DNA from: Euperipatoides rowelli
Taxonomy: Eukaryota; Onychophora; Udeonychophora; Euonychophora; Peripatopsidae
DNA length: 11,211 nucleotides
Reading direction: 5' to 3' (one strand)
Assembly (NCBI GenBank): GCA_003024985.2
Contig: PXIH01S0000884.1
Shown here: piece after piece, positions 1-7,271 of the stretch
Position numbering within the stretch: the first letter of the stretch is position 1
Layout of the letters: each line of letters opens with the position of its first letter
The notes under the pieces: model-generated
What the model was told of the DNA's origin: nothing
Seen by the model: the letters and a program-made list of their open reading frames with translations, nothing else
Databases searched by the model: none
Program-made: the position numbers and the translations under genes

Positions 1-195
1 TATCTATCTATCTATCTATCTATCTATCTAACTATCTATCTATCTATTTATTTATCTATCTATCTATCTGAATATCTATATCTATCTGTCTATCTATCTA
101 TCTATCCATCCTATCTGCCTGTATGTCTGTCTATCTATCTATCTATCTATCTATCTAGATCTATCTATATCTATATCTATTTATATATCTATATA
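1..195. repeat. TATC/GATA tetranucleotide microsatellite
   Basis: Imperfect tandem TATC array, purest over roughly 1-70 and 128-157. It degrades through TGTC, CATC and TATTTA variants into a TATA-rich tail. It begins at the window edge, so its true length is unknown. Confidence 0.97.
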
Positions 196-207
196 CTGCA
201 TATAAAC

Positions 208-356
208 TTAAAGGTATACTATTACCATTTTTTAATGCATAATATATAATTCAGGAATTTCAATTTTTTTATAATTTAATGTTCCATTGATTTTATATTA
301 ATATTTTAAAAATTTAGTCATGTGTTTACACACTCCAATATAGACAACCCCAAAAG
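208..356 (+). repeat. Dispersed repeat 'A', copy 1
   Basis: This copy aligns with 874-1045 almost end to end. Both have a start like TTAAAGGTATACTATTACC, a T-run, AATGCATA, a TTGATTTTATATTAATATTT block, and an end with GTGTTTACACACTCCAATAT and AACCCCAAAAG. It lacks about 15 bp (near GTCGTCATATAGGC) present in copy 2. No coding potential is seen. Class is unknown; it is probably a non-autonomous transposon. A B element begins directly after it. Confidence 0.8.
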
Positions 357-358
357 AC

Positions 359-529
359 GAGCGCCTAGAACCTGACCAACATGTCCCATTTACCGTATTA
401 ATAGCAGCCTTTTTTTTAATTTACATGCCTAATCTTACCCTTACCCTGAACCCTAACTCCTACTATGTATTAAACCCACTATGCCCCAACCCTATGATGN
501 TATCATAGTTCCGCTTTTCTAGGTGTATC
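359..529 (+). mobile_element. Inverted-repeat element 'B', copy 1, internally truncated
   Basis: The left arm starts GAGCGCCTAGAACC, followed by the B core (ACCCTGAACCCTAACTCC, then TACTATGTATTAAACCC, then CTATGCCCCAACCC). The core stops at a single N at 500. After it come TTCCG and TTTTCTAGGTGTATC, whose complement GATACACCTAGAAAA resembles the left arm. About 115 bp of the right half found in the other copies is missing. The loss could be a real deletion or a collapsed assembly join at the N. Confidence 0.7.
500..500. other. Single N inside element B copy 1
   Basis: One of eight isolated Ns (500, 2073, 2189, 3947, 4456, 6014, 6324, 6818). Isolated Ns at repeat edges suggest placeholder joins between contigs rather than sized gaps. 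That reading is inference. Confidence 0.6.
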
Positions 530-873
530 ATCAACAGATTTTGAAGTGCTGGAAAAAACAAACAATTTCTAAGATTTATTTTAATAAGATTCTGACAACT
601 AAAGCTAAGTTTGCAAACTTGTAATGTTCAGATATATTAGCATGATGTTCATATTGTAAGGGGGAGGGGGAGGCATCCTTTTCCAGTGGTTTCACATATA
701 AAAAATGTGCAAATGTTTTTTAATAAATTTCAAAATGCCCAGGTTTTTTAAAAATCACTAATTATAATTAGAATTTTAAGAGTTTATTTTATTAATTCTG
801 CAGCCTCTGAAAATTAAAATTTAATTTTAAATTATTCTGTTTCAAAGCACCATAGCCGCTAGCCAATGTTTTT
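530..873. other. AT-rich spacer, no feature recognised
   Basis: I see no gene or repeat family here. The only marked compositional feature is a G-rich run near 660-673 (two G5 tracts separated by A). The segment ends where repeat A copy 2 begins. Confidence 0.6.
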
Positions 874-1045
874 ATTAAATGTATACTATCACCATTTTTT
901 TTAATGCATATAGAAGTGTCGTCATATAGGCTAATTCATGAATTTCAATTTTTTTTTTTAAATTTAATCTTCCGTTGATTTTATATTAATATTTTAAAAA
1001 TTTGCTCACGTGTTTACACACTCCAATATAGTAAACCCCAAAAGT
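874..1045 (+). repeat. Dispersed repeat 'A', copy 2
   Basis: Second copy of the repeat at 208-356, in the same orientation and about 520 bp downstream. The shared blocks include the TATACTAT(C/T)ACCATTTTTT start and the GTGTTTACACACTCCAATAT end. Downstream of the shared end the sequence runs on as GTGATGACAGCGAGTGAAA, whereas copy 1 is cut off there by element B. The true right end of A may therefore lie beyond 1045. Confidence 0.8.
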
Positions 1046-1251
1046 GATGACAGCGAGTGAAACGTTACTTTTAGACCTCTTTAACTTACGGCTATTTTCA
1101 CTCTATACAAATCTAATAGGTGAGAATTAAGTAGCGAAAAAGAAATGTAAATTTAATCAGTTTTTTTAAATTCTTAATTTTTACATTTTTGTTAATTTAA
1201 TTTAATAGCTGAAATAAGCCTTAGACTTTTGCACCGACAGCATTTATCTAA

Positions 1252-2072
1252 AATAATTATTTGAAATGGAATGGAGATCTAATCTATTTTTAAACTGTAT
1301 TAGAAGATAGGAGTACCTAAAGGATGGCGTAACAATGTCCCATTTTACTGTGATTTTAACTCTGCGCATCTATTTCAGTCATAATACGCCAAAGGGCCGG
1401 AAATAGCTCAAATTTATCAAAATTGATCAAAAAAGGATTATTTCGACTCCAGATTATACCCCCCCCCCCTCCAGCCTGATAAATTAAATACTTAGTATGA
1501 GTTACGGTTCAGGGTAAAAGTAAAGTTAGGACTGTAATTTAAAAATAAGGCTGCTATTAAAATGGTAAATGGGACATAGTTATGCTCGATTCTAGGCGCT
1601 CATTTAGCAGATGACAATGCAATCTCCTCTGGGAGAGAATTACATGCTTCTATTAGTTATAAAAGCAAATCTGACTCTTTTGAAGTTTAATATACTATTT
1701 AAAATGACAGATGCGGAGTACAGCCTTACATATAGGAGGCTCCGATCTCCGATGGCATATGGCGTCCAACTCTGAAGACATAGGTAGGCCTACAGAATTA
1801 GCTATGAAACATTAAAATTTAAATAAGACACTGGATCTAAACTTGAAATTATTAACTTTAAAAAAAAAAAGGCTATTATAAAATACATTTAATAAATCAA
1901 TGAGCTTAAAATCTTTTTTTTTTTACTTATGTATGAAAGCATTTTTGCAGTCAAAGTTTTCCTGTTAGAGTTAGGTCTCGATAATAAATATACATTAGAC
2001 TACCTACTAAGATACAACTTACTTGGGCTAATAATATAAACATTAAAAACGTACAGGTTTTTTTTTTTTTTT
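1252..2072 (+). repeat. Diverged tandem duplication, unit 1 (interrupted by element B)
   Basis: Aligns collinearly with 2074-2672. Shared blocks include GGAGATCTAAT with TTTTTAAACTGTAT, CTCTGGGAGAGAATT, AAAATGACAGATG, GAGGCTCCGAT, ATAGGTAGGCCT, TCTAAACTTGAAATTATTAA and GTCAAAGTTTTCCTGTTAG. Apart from the B insertion at 1309-1608, differences are scattered substitutions and small indels, so this is an old duplication rather than two alleles. The unit ends in a T-run and an N at 2073. No convincing reading frame is seen. Confidence 0.85.
1309..1608 (-). mobile_element. Inverted-repeat element 'B', copy 2, complete, with empty site nearby
   Basis: This element reads on the minus strand. Its arms at 1311-1348 and 1565-1601 start GAG(TA/CG)CCTA and converge on ATGTCCCATTT next to the core. 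The core resembles the other copies (ACCCTGAACCGTAACTC, TTCCGGCCC, ATGACTGAAAT) but is interrupted by an 11-C run at 1459-1469. The tandem unit at 2074-2672 keeps the sequence without the element at AGAAGATGAC. This places the insertion between AGAT at 1305-1308 and AGAT at 1609-1612, which fits a 4-bp target duplication; GAAGAT/GCAGAT would be a diverged 6-bp alternative. At 300 bp with no frame it is non-autonomous. The transposase class cannot be named from the sequence. Confidence 0.85.
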
Positions 2073-2073
2073 N

Positions 2074-2672
2074 AATAATTATTTTAAATGTAATGGAGAT
2101 CTAATTTATTTTTAAACTGTATAGTATTAGAAGATGACTTAATACAATCTTCTCTGGGAGAGAATTCAATGCTTATATTAATCTATTANAGTAGTTATAA
2201 AAGCAAATCTGACTCTTTGTTTGTGCTATTTCCTTTAGAAGTTTAATGTACCATTTAAAATGACAGATGTGTAGTACAGTCTTATTTTTACGAGGCTCCG
2301 ATGGCATTCGGCATCCAGCTCTGAAGACAATAGGTAGGCCTTTACAGACTTGGCTATGAAACATTAAAAATAAGCTACAGTAATTAATTTTATAGAATAT
2401 AAAATTTAGGGTTCTGGCATTGAATAAAACTTAAATAAGAGACTGGATCTAAACTTGAAATTATTAACTTAAAAAAAATAAAAAAGGCAAAATACATTGA
2501 TAAATAAATGAGCTTAAAATCTTTTTTTTTTTTTTCATAGGTACGAAAGTGTTTTGCAGTCAAAGTTTTCCTGTTAGAGTTAGGTCCCAATAAGAAATAT
2601 ACGTTGGACTACCTATTAAAATGTACAGTAACTTACTTGGGCTAATATAAACATTAAGCACGTAGGTTTTTT
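2074..2672 (+). repeat. Diverged tandem duplication, unit 2 (empty site for element B)
   Basis: Second unit of the duplication, starting right after the N at 2073 and carrying another N at 2189. The B insertion point is intact around 2130-2138. Relative to unit 1 it has about 57 extra bases near 2370-2428 and about 20 extra bases near 2220-2240. The boundary with unit 1 coincides with the T-run and N, so exact adjacency in the genome is uncertain. Confidence 0.8.
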
Positions 2673-2696
2673 TTTTTATTTAAAAAAAAACAACAA

Positions 2697-3000
2697 TCCC
2701 ATATTGGAACGATAGTTTCATTTATTATTTATTATTATTTCTATGTTTTCACTAGCAGCAACTACTAAATTTATGAGAACCTAATGGTTCTCTATATATC
2801 TAAAACATTGATTTACATTTAAATAGAAAGAAATTTTAGTATAATTCAATTAAAGGAATATTTTTTTTTAGTAGGCTACTGACACACACCTTTAGTTTGC
2901 CGATGTAAGCCTACTAATATCACGAGAGCTTGTTTACATTTCTGTTTGGTCTTAGAACATTATTAATTTAATCTGATCGTGCAAATTATGTCATCTAATT
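2697..3000 (+). repeat. Repeat segment 'D', copy 1, left half
   Basis: Aligns with 3116-3410. Shared blocks include GGAACGATAGTTTC, AGCAGCAACTACTAAATTTA, TAGTAGGCTACTGAC and TCTGTTTGGTCTTAGAAC. It is cut at ATCTAATT, the target duplication of the hAT-like element, and resumes at 4070. Confidence 0.85.
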
Positions 3001-3057
3001 CAGAGGTGCTCAAACTTTTTAACTCAGGCCCCCCTTTATATGGTTTCATCTTCTGAG

Positions 3058-3083
3058 CCCCCCCCCCCCCCACACACACACAC
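3058..3083. repeat. C14 run followed by (CA)n
   Basis: Fourteen consecutive C bases at 3058-3071 lead directly into a short CA repeat. This lies inside the left end of the hAT-like element. It is a slippage-prone tract where length and assembly are unreliable. Confidence 0.9.
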
Positions 3084-3115
3084 ATTTTTTTTTTAAATTA
3101 AAAATAAAAAAAAAA

Positions 3116-3834
3116 CATTGGGGAACGATAGTTTCCATTTATTATTTCTATGTTTTCTCTAGCAGCAACTACTAAATTTATGAGAACCCAATGTTTCTCT
3201 ATCTATCTAAAACAATGATTTACATTTAAATAGAAACTATTTTTATTATAATTCAATTAAAGGAATATATATTTTTTAGTAGGCTACTGACTCGCACCAT
3301 AAGTTTGCCGATATACAAACATCAAGAGGACTTGTTTACGTTTCTGTTTGGTCTTAGAACTTTATTAATTTAATACGATCTCCATCTAAATTATGTGTCA
3401 TCTCATTTGACCATAACTGCGTCCGATTATGAACTTTGATTTACTCCAAATGTGCTAAAAACTTATTTCTGTGACAAGTTTTTTTTATCCATAGTGTCTG
3501 GATCTCAGACCTACATCTGTCATATAGTCTATCAGGTGATCTACTAACAACTTAATTACCCTAACTCGACATGAATATAATAGCAAATTAAGAGATCTCT
3601 AATCTTAACTGCACACTGACCTAACTCTAACTTAAATATTAAAGCATAAATAAACAAATCAAAGAAAAGCCAACCCGAGGTCGACTTGCACATCTATAGA
3701 ATGCAAGCCGATCTCTGATTGGCTGTTTTTGGGCTGCATGACAATGTAGGTCTGAGATTCAAAGCGCATTTGTGCAAACATCGCTTATTTATGTTTCTGT
3801 TTGGTTTCAGAACTAATTTTAATACTTAATAACT
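3116..3834 (+). repeat. Repeat segment 'D', copy 2, complete and nested in the hAT-like element
   Basis: This copy contains both halves of D without interruption. The site where copy 1 carries the hAT-like element reads GTCATCTCATTTGACCATAA near 3392-3411, so it is an empty-site allele of the same position. Its left half matches 2697-3000 and its right half matches 4078-4455. It holds the palindromic sub-element at 3501-3760. Confidence 0.85.
3501..3760. mobile_element. Palindromic sub-element of D, copy 1 (MITE-like)
   Basis: The outer arms GATCTCAGACCTACATCTGT(CAT) at 3501-3523 and the complementary block at 3738-3760 form inverted repeats of about 23 bp. An inner hairpin has arms at 3668-3690 and 3702-3724. 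The inner left arm differs from the later copy at three positions, while the right arm is identical to it. No target duplication was identified, so calling it a MITE is inference from the inverted-repeat layout. Confidence 0.6.
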
Positions 3835-4169
3835 AGCGAATAAGCCCAATAGGGCATCCAACATTTTTTTGGTTTAAGCCCTTTTTGTTTAAAAGCCCGT
3901 TCAGGTGTTCAACATTTTTTTTGTTTAAGCCCTTTTTGTTTAAGCCNCAAAACGGCACTCGGAGCAAAAGAAAATCTAAATCAAAACATTTTTATTTACA
4001 TTTATTTAGCGCCCCCCTAATAATTCTTCACACCCCCCCAGGTAGCGCCCCCCACTTTGCGCACCTCTGATCTAATTAACCATAGTGCTTCCGATTATGA
4101 ACTTTGATTTACTCCAAATGTGCTAAAAACTTATCTCTGTAACATGTTTTTTTTTTTCCATAGTGTCTG

Positions 4170-4416
4170 GATCTAAGACCTACTTTTGTCATGCAGTCTA
4201 TTAGGCGATATACTAATAACTTGACATGAATATAATATCAAATTAAGAGATCTCTAACCTTAACTGCACACAGATCTAACTAGGCTACAACTTAAATAGT
4301 AAAGCATAAATAAACAAATAAAAGAAAAGCCAATCAGAGATCGACTTGCAGATAGAATGCAAGCCGATCTCTGATTGGCTGTTTTAGGCATGCAGGACAA
4401 TGTAGGTCTGAGATTC
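4170..4416. mobile_element. Palindromic sub-element of D, copy 2 (MITE-like)
   Basis: The outer inverted arms are around 4170-4195 and 4391-4416, with GTAGGTCTGAGATTC on the right and GATCTAAGACCTAC on the left. The near-perfect hairpin at 4328-4380 lies toward the right end, as in copy 1. There is no open reading frame inside. It is non-coding and non-autonomous if mobile. Confidence 0.6.
4328..4380. repeat. 53-bp near-perfect palindrome
   Basis: Two 23-bp arms pair at 22 of 23 positions around a 7-base loop, GATAGAA. The left arm reads AGCCAATCAGAGATCGAC then TTGCA, and the right arm ends GATCTCTGATTGGCT. The single mismatch is at 4364. It could form a cruciform, or an RNA hairpin if transcribed. 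Confidence 0.95.
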
Positions 4417-4456
4417 AAGGCACCATTATGCAAACATCCTTATTTATGTTTCTGTN

Positions 4457-4626
4457 TGAACATATTGAAGTTTTATTTTGTCGGAGTCCAGGCTGCACTC
4501 TTAATATTTTTTTATCCAATTATTTCTTATTGTATCATCGTTAGGAAATTTCTGTAAGTGAAGATTCTTCTGATTTTGACTATTGCTGCACCCCACAGCC
4601 ACACACTTTAAAGGCGTATTTCTCTG
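4457..4626 (-). pseudogene. THAP zinc-finger exon fragment, copy 1
   Basis: On the minus strand a pyrimidine-rich tract ending TTCTTCAG (acceptor at 4624-4626) leads into a frame with P-L-K-C-V-A-V-G-C-S-N, then F-P-N-D and N-N-W. The C-x4-C pair, the FP motif and the Trp match the first half of a THAP domain, a C2CH zinc-binding DNA-recognition module found in THAP proteins and P-element transposases. The frame then stops after N-N-W-I-K-K-Y. Shifting by one base at the A7 tract (4507-4513) restores L-R-V-Q-P-G and I-C-S, supplying the third Cys at THAP-like spacing. The block then meets the N at 4456, so the final His is absent. A Met at 4689 lies upstream of the acceptor in frame but is probably intronic. 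It is likely a relic of a transposase or a duplicated host gene, and the A7 shift is shared with copy 2. Confidence 0.7.
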
Positions 4627-4805
4627 AAGAAGTAAAGAATATAAATAATTGGAATGTTTTATATTCTTTACCATGTGTTTACCAGGCAAAATGGAGTTTG
4701 CTGGGCGTAAGCTGACATCACTGGCTTGTATACAAAAATGGCAAAGCGGAAATGAATGACGACCAGAAAAACAACCAAATTGGGAGCTGCACGCATGCGT
4801 GGCCG
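4627..4805 (-). repeat. Conserved flank upstream of the THAP exon, copy 1
   Basis: Most of this stretch aligns with 6363-6515: AAAGAATATAA, ATGTGTTTACCAGGCAAAATG, GCTGGGCGTAAG, CACTGGCTTGTA, ACAAAAATGGCAAAGC and AACAACCAAATT. It is probably intron or 5' flank duplicated with the exon. Similarity stops near 4781. A 12-bp perfect palindrome, CACGCATGCGTG, follows at 4790-4801. Confidence 0.7.
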
Positions 4806-5460
4806 AAATTAGTATTATAGTTATATGTGTCTTATGATTTTTGTTTTTTAAATAAGTTTATAGTTCATTTTAGTTATTATAAGTAATTTAATTTTATATA
4901 TAAGGACTTTAATGGTTTGTTTGGAGAAAATTCCTGTCAAGAAATTTGATTTAATACCTTTTGGTTATAGTTTTAAACGGTAGGCCTACTAAAATGTCAG
5001 ATTGTTCGAACATTTTGTATTAATCATTGAATTATTTATAAATCATTCCGAGTCTTCTCTAAAAAAAAATTAGTATTGATGATTTGAGAAAAAATTTCCT
5101 TCATTCCATGAAAGTATTATTATTGGACTATTTGATTTTGATTTAGGATACATTAATTGGAAATACTACAGTTTATTGTAAATAAGTTTATTGAAAAATG
5201 ATTTTCTACTTTAATTTAATGCAAACACTGATATTCACCAAATGATAAAAATATTGCAGTCAAAATTTGATCCTATTTTGGCTTTTAACAAGAAACATTT
5301 TATAACTAAAACTATTGATTTCACACGAATTGACATTCTAAATCTACCTATGGATTTTCTTTTTTTTTTCTTTATTCAAATTTACTTCAATTATTTTCAA
5401 GCTTTGGAACTATTACTAAATTCATTAATAATAATAATCTTCTAAACCACAAATTTATAC
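4806..5460. other. AT-rich spacer, no feature recognised
   Basis: No gene, inverted repeat or repeat shared with the rest of the window was seen, apart from one exact GTAGGCCTAC palindrome at 4980-4989. An open frame over about 5242-5445 is AT-rich, runs through a T-tract and resembles no protein family I know. Confidence 0.6.
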
Positions 5461-5463
5461 AAG

Positions 5464-5747
5464 CGTTAAAAATTGAAAGGCCTTATAATTTTAGTCACAT
5501 GATCAAGATAGACAGCAGCTTTTTTTGTTGTTGTTTACATTCCTAACCTTACCACAACCCTGAACCCTAACTCCAACTACGTACTAAACCCACTTTTCCT
5601 CAACGCTATGATGATGAAGGGATATACTTTTTTGTGCGATTTCGAGAATTTTGATCTAATTTCCGGAAAATTTCCATAATGACAGAAATTTATGCGTAGA
5701 TGTTAAAAACGCGGTAAAATTTTTATAAGGCCTTTCAATTTTTAACG
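5464..5747 (+). mobile_element. Inverted-repeat element 'B', copy 3, complete
   Basis: Perfect 25-bp inverted arms at 5464-5488 and 5723-5747, starting CGTTAAAAATTGAAAGG. They enclose the B core: ACAACCCTGAACCCTAACTC, CTATGATGATGAAGGG, GATTTCGAGAATTTTGA, TTTCCGG, ATGACAGAAATTTATG and GATGTTAAAA. The arms bear little resemblance to those of copies 1, 2 and 4, although the core aligns throughout. CTTCTA follows the right end directly after one G. No clear target duplication was found and there is no open frame. Confidence 0.88.
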
Positions 5748-5835
5748 GCTTCTAATTTTATTGCCCAGAGTGACTTACTCATGGATTGTACCAGTGTCAA
5801 GATTTCAAATTAGCTTAGAAAACTGTGAATTTGGT

Positions 5836-6013
5836 CATAGTAAAAAAAATGCAATTTATTTTATTGATATTAATGAAAAGATTTTAACTGCTATTAAAAC
5901 ATTTTAAAATCTTGCTTTTTTTTTTTTTTTTTTGACTTTATTGGATATTAATATTGCTTAATTTAGTTTACATTAATGATTATGTTCAATTACATTTATT
6001 CAAAATAATTTAA
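5836..6013 (+). repeat. 178-bp duplicate, first instance (ends at N)
   Basis: Identical by eye to 6819-6993 except for the T-run (18 here, 15 there). It ends exactly at the N at 6014, while the other instance begins exactly after the N at 6818. This is the pattern expected when one contig end appears twice. Confidence 0.95.
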
Positions 6014-6055
6014 NGCCATGTTGGAAAGGGGGAACTGTAAACTGTAATTCTCCCA

Positions 6056-6188
6056 CTATTTTTAATACTTAATAACTTTAATCCGATCTTTGTGCAAATT
6101 TATGTCATCTAATTTTCCAATAGTAATGAGTCTGATTATGAACTTTGATTTACTCCAAATGTGGTAAAAACTTATCTCTGTAGAGTGT
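6056..6188 (+). repeat. Repeat segment 'D', copy 3, truncated
   Basis: Matches the middle of D: TTAATACTTAATAACT, ATGTCATCTAATTTT (empty of the hAT-like element), CTGATTATGAACTTTGATTT, ACTCCAAATGTG and AAAAACTTATCTCTGTA. It stops before the palindromic sub-element and joins the second THAP block. D and the THAP block therefore appear next to each other twice. Confidence 0.8.
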
Positions 6189-6191
6189 GTT

Positions 6192-6362
6192 TTGAACATA
6201 TTGAAGGTTTATTTTGTCGGAGTCCAGGCTGCACTCTTAATATTTTTTTATCCAATTATTTCTTATTATATCATCATTAGGAAATTTGGGTAACTGAAGA
6301 ATCTTCTGATTTTGACTATTACTNCATCCCACAGTCACACACTTTAAAGGCAAATTTCTCTG
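6192..6362 (-). pseudogene. THAP zinc-finger exon fragment, copy 2
   Basis: Paralogue of 4457-4626. The minus strand again has a pyrimidine tract and a CAG acceptor (6360-6362), followed by K-C-V-T-V-G, then a codon TGN that holds the N at 6324 (Cys in copy 1), then S-N-S-Q-N-Q, K-F-P-N-D-D and N-N-W-I-K-K. As in copy 1 the frame breaks at an A7 tract. One base over, it continues V-Q-P-G-L-R and I-C-S-K-H-T, so the third Cys and the His of the C2CH signature (C-x2-H) are both visible. The spacing from the Trp to that Cys fits THAP domains. No Met follows the acceptor, and several differences from copy 1 change amino acids, which argues for relaxed constraint. It is probably a dead exon of a THAP or P-element-like gene. 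The shared A7 shift suggests an inherited break, or an exon edge I have misread. Confidence 0.7.
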
Positions 6363-6515
6363 GAGAAGTAAAGAATATAAAAAATTGGAATGTTTATCAT
6401 GTGTTTACCAGGCAAAATGTAGTAGGCTGGGCGTAAGTCAACGTCACTGGCTTGTACACAAAAATGGCAAAGCAGAAATGAATGGCGACCAGAAAAAAAC
6501 AACCAAATTCACCAT
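6363..6515 (-). repeat. Conserved flank upstream of the THAP exon, copy 2
   Basis: Aligns with the stretch upstream of THAP copy 1 (CATGTGTTTACCAGGCAAAATG, then GGCTGGGCGTAAGTC and ACAAAAATGGCAAAGC). It is about 13 bp shorter because the second ATATTCTTTA motif of copy 1 is missing. This makes the duplicated THAP block about 320 bp long. Confidence 0.7.
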
Positions 6516-6592
6516 TATAAAATTAGAACAACAACTAAATAGTTCGTAATTGAGAATTTAAAATTATATGTAGCCTATCATTTTTTAAATGT
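6499..6592 (+). repeat. Direct repeat 'E', copy 1
   Basis: Shares ACCAAATTCACCA, AAAATTAGAA, ACAACTAAATAG and AATTGAGAAT, plus AATTATATGTA and ATCATTTTTT, with 7429-7524. It continues from the THAP flank without a visible break. Confidence 0.75.
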
Positions 6593-6817
6593 AGTTACTG
6601 AGCTCATAAGAGTTAGCCACCCATGACTTAGAATAACCGAGAATTAAAAATAATGTCGATTTAATATTATATTCAATTAGAATAAGAGAATCAGAATCAG
6701 GACCACTGCAGAAGCCTTTCGTGACCTATAACTTTGTGCAATGGCAGTAGGGTTTGGTCAATGTCAGACAATCATACCTATACAACCCAGAAATTTGGGA
6801 TATTACATCTATACAAG
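6593..6817. other. Spacer ending at N, no feature recognised
   Basis: Less AT-rich than its neighbours (for example GAATCAGAATCAGGACCACT) but no gene identified. It ends at the N at 6818, where the duplicated 175-bp sequence starts. Confidence 0.5.
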
Positions 6818-6818
6818 N

Positions 6819-6993
6819 CATAGTAAAAAAAATGCAATTTATTTTATTGATATTAATGAAAAGATTTTAACTGCTATTAAAACATTTTAAAATCTTGCTT
6901 TTTTTTTTTTTTTGACTTTATTGGATATTAATATTGCTTAATTTAGTTTACATTAATGATTATGTTCAATTACATTTATTCAAAATAATTTAA
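6819..6993 (+). repeat. 175-bp duplicate, second instance (starts at N)
   Basis: Repeats 5836-6013 with only a three-base difference in one T-run. Such identity contrasts with the clear divergence of every other repeat pair in the window. It is most simply an unmerged contig overlap. Confidence 0.95.
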
Positions 6994-7017
6994 TATAAAA
7001 ATACTTTTATTGTATAG

Positions 7018-7271
7018 CAGGGTTGGCAAAAAAACGGTTTAAAAAAAAAAAACGTTTTTTTTTTTTGTTTAAACCGGTTTTTTTGGTTTAACCAAAAAAA
7101 CGCTTTAAACCAAAAAAATGTTTTTTTATGGTTGGTTTAAATTAAAAAAACCCGGTTTAAACCCAAAAAACATTTTTTTTGGTGGTTTAAACCAAAAAAA
7201 AAAATGGTTAAAACCAAAAACCGTTTTTTTGTTGTTTTTTTTTAAAAAAAAACATTTTTTTGTCAACCCTG
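7018..7271. mobile_element. hAT-type MITE, 254 bp, with perfect 8-bp target duplication
   Basis: Starts CAGGGTTGGCAAAAAAAC and ends GTCAACCCTG, giving inverted ends CAGGGTTG(G/A)CAAAAAAA. TTGTATAG flanks it exactly at 7010-7017 and 7272-7279. The inside is made of degenerate GGTTTAAACC-type palindromes and A or T runs, so the whole element can fold on itself many ways. CAGGGTT ends and an 8-bp duplication indicate the hAT superfamily. It has no coding capacity; an open frame crossing it on the minus strand is a by-product of its A/T runs. The clean target duplication suggests a fairly recent insertion. Confidence 0.93.

Larger units (their letters stand above)
3001..4069. mobile_element. hAT-like element with 8-bp target duplication and a nested D copy
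   Basis: The left end starts CAGAGGTGCTCAAA and the right end closes with the complement of CAGAGGTGCGCAAA. Identical 8-bp copies of ATCTAATT flank it at 2993-3000 and 4070-4077. Short CAG-starting inverted ends plus an 8-bp duplication are standard for the hAT superfamily. Only about 115 bp on the left and 235 bp on the right look like element DNA; between them lies a full copy of the D sequence that also forms the flanks. No transposase frame is present, so it was mobilised in trans. The right part contains a two-copy repeat of about 50 bp (GTTTAAGCCCTTTTTGTTTA at 3872 and again at 3923) and an N at 3947. Confidence 0.8.
4070..4455 (+). repeat. Repeat segment 'D', copy 1, right half
   Basis: Continues the D sequence after the hAT-like element. 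It matches 3400-3810 through TCCGATTATGAACTTTGATT, GTGTCTGGATCT, AAGAGATCTCTAA and the palindrome. It ends at an N (4456), after which the THAP block starts. Confidence 0.85.

Noticed and set aside
2173-2590. Two 63-66 codon minus-strand frames in the tandem duplication
   Set aside because: The equivalent frames are not preserved in the parallel unit, and they run through T-tracts and an N.
3885-4070. 61-codon frame in the right part of the hAT-like element
   Set aside because: It crosses an N and follows GC-rich terminal-repeat sequence; it does not resemble a hAT transposase.
2993-4077. CRISPR-like or prokaryotic system
   Set aside because: Repeats are not evenly spaced short direct repeats, and the whole window is animal-type non-coding DNA without operons or ribosome-binding sites.
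5242-5445. 67-codon plus-strand frame
   Set aside because: AT-driven composition with a long T-tract, no known domain, no duplicate to test constraint.
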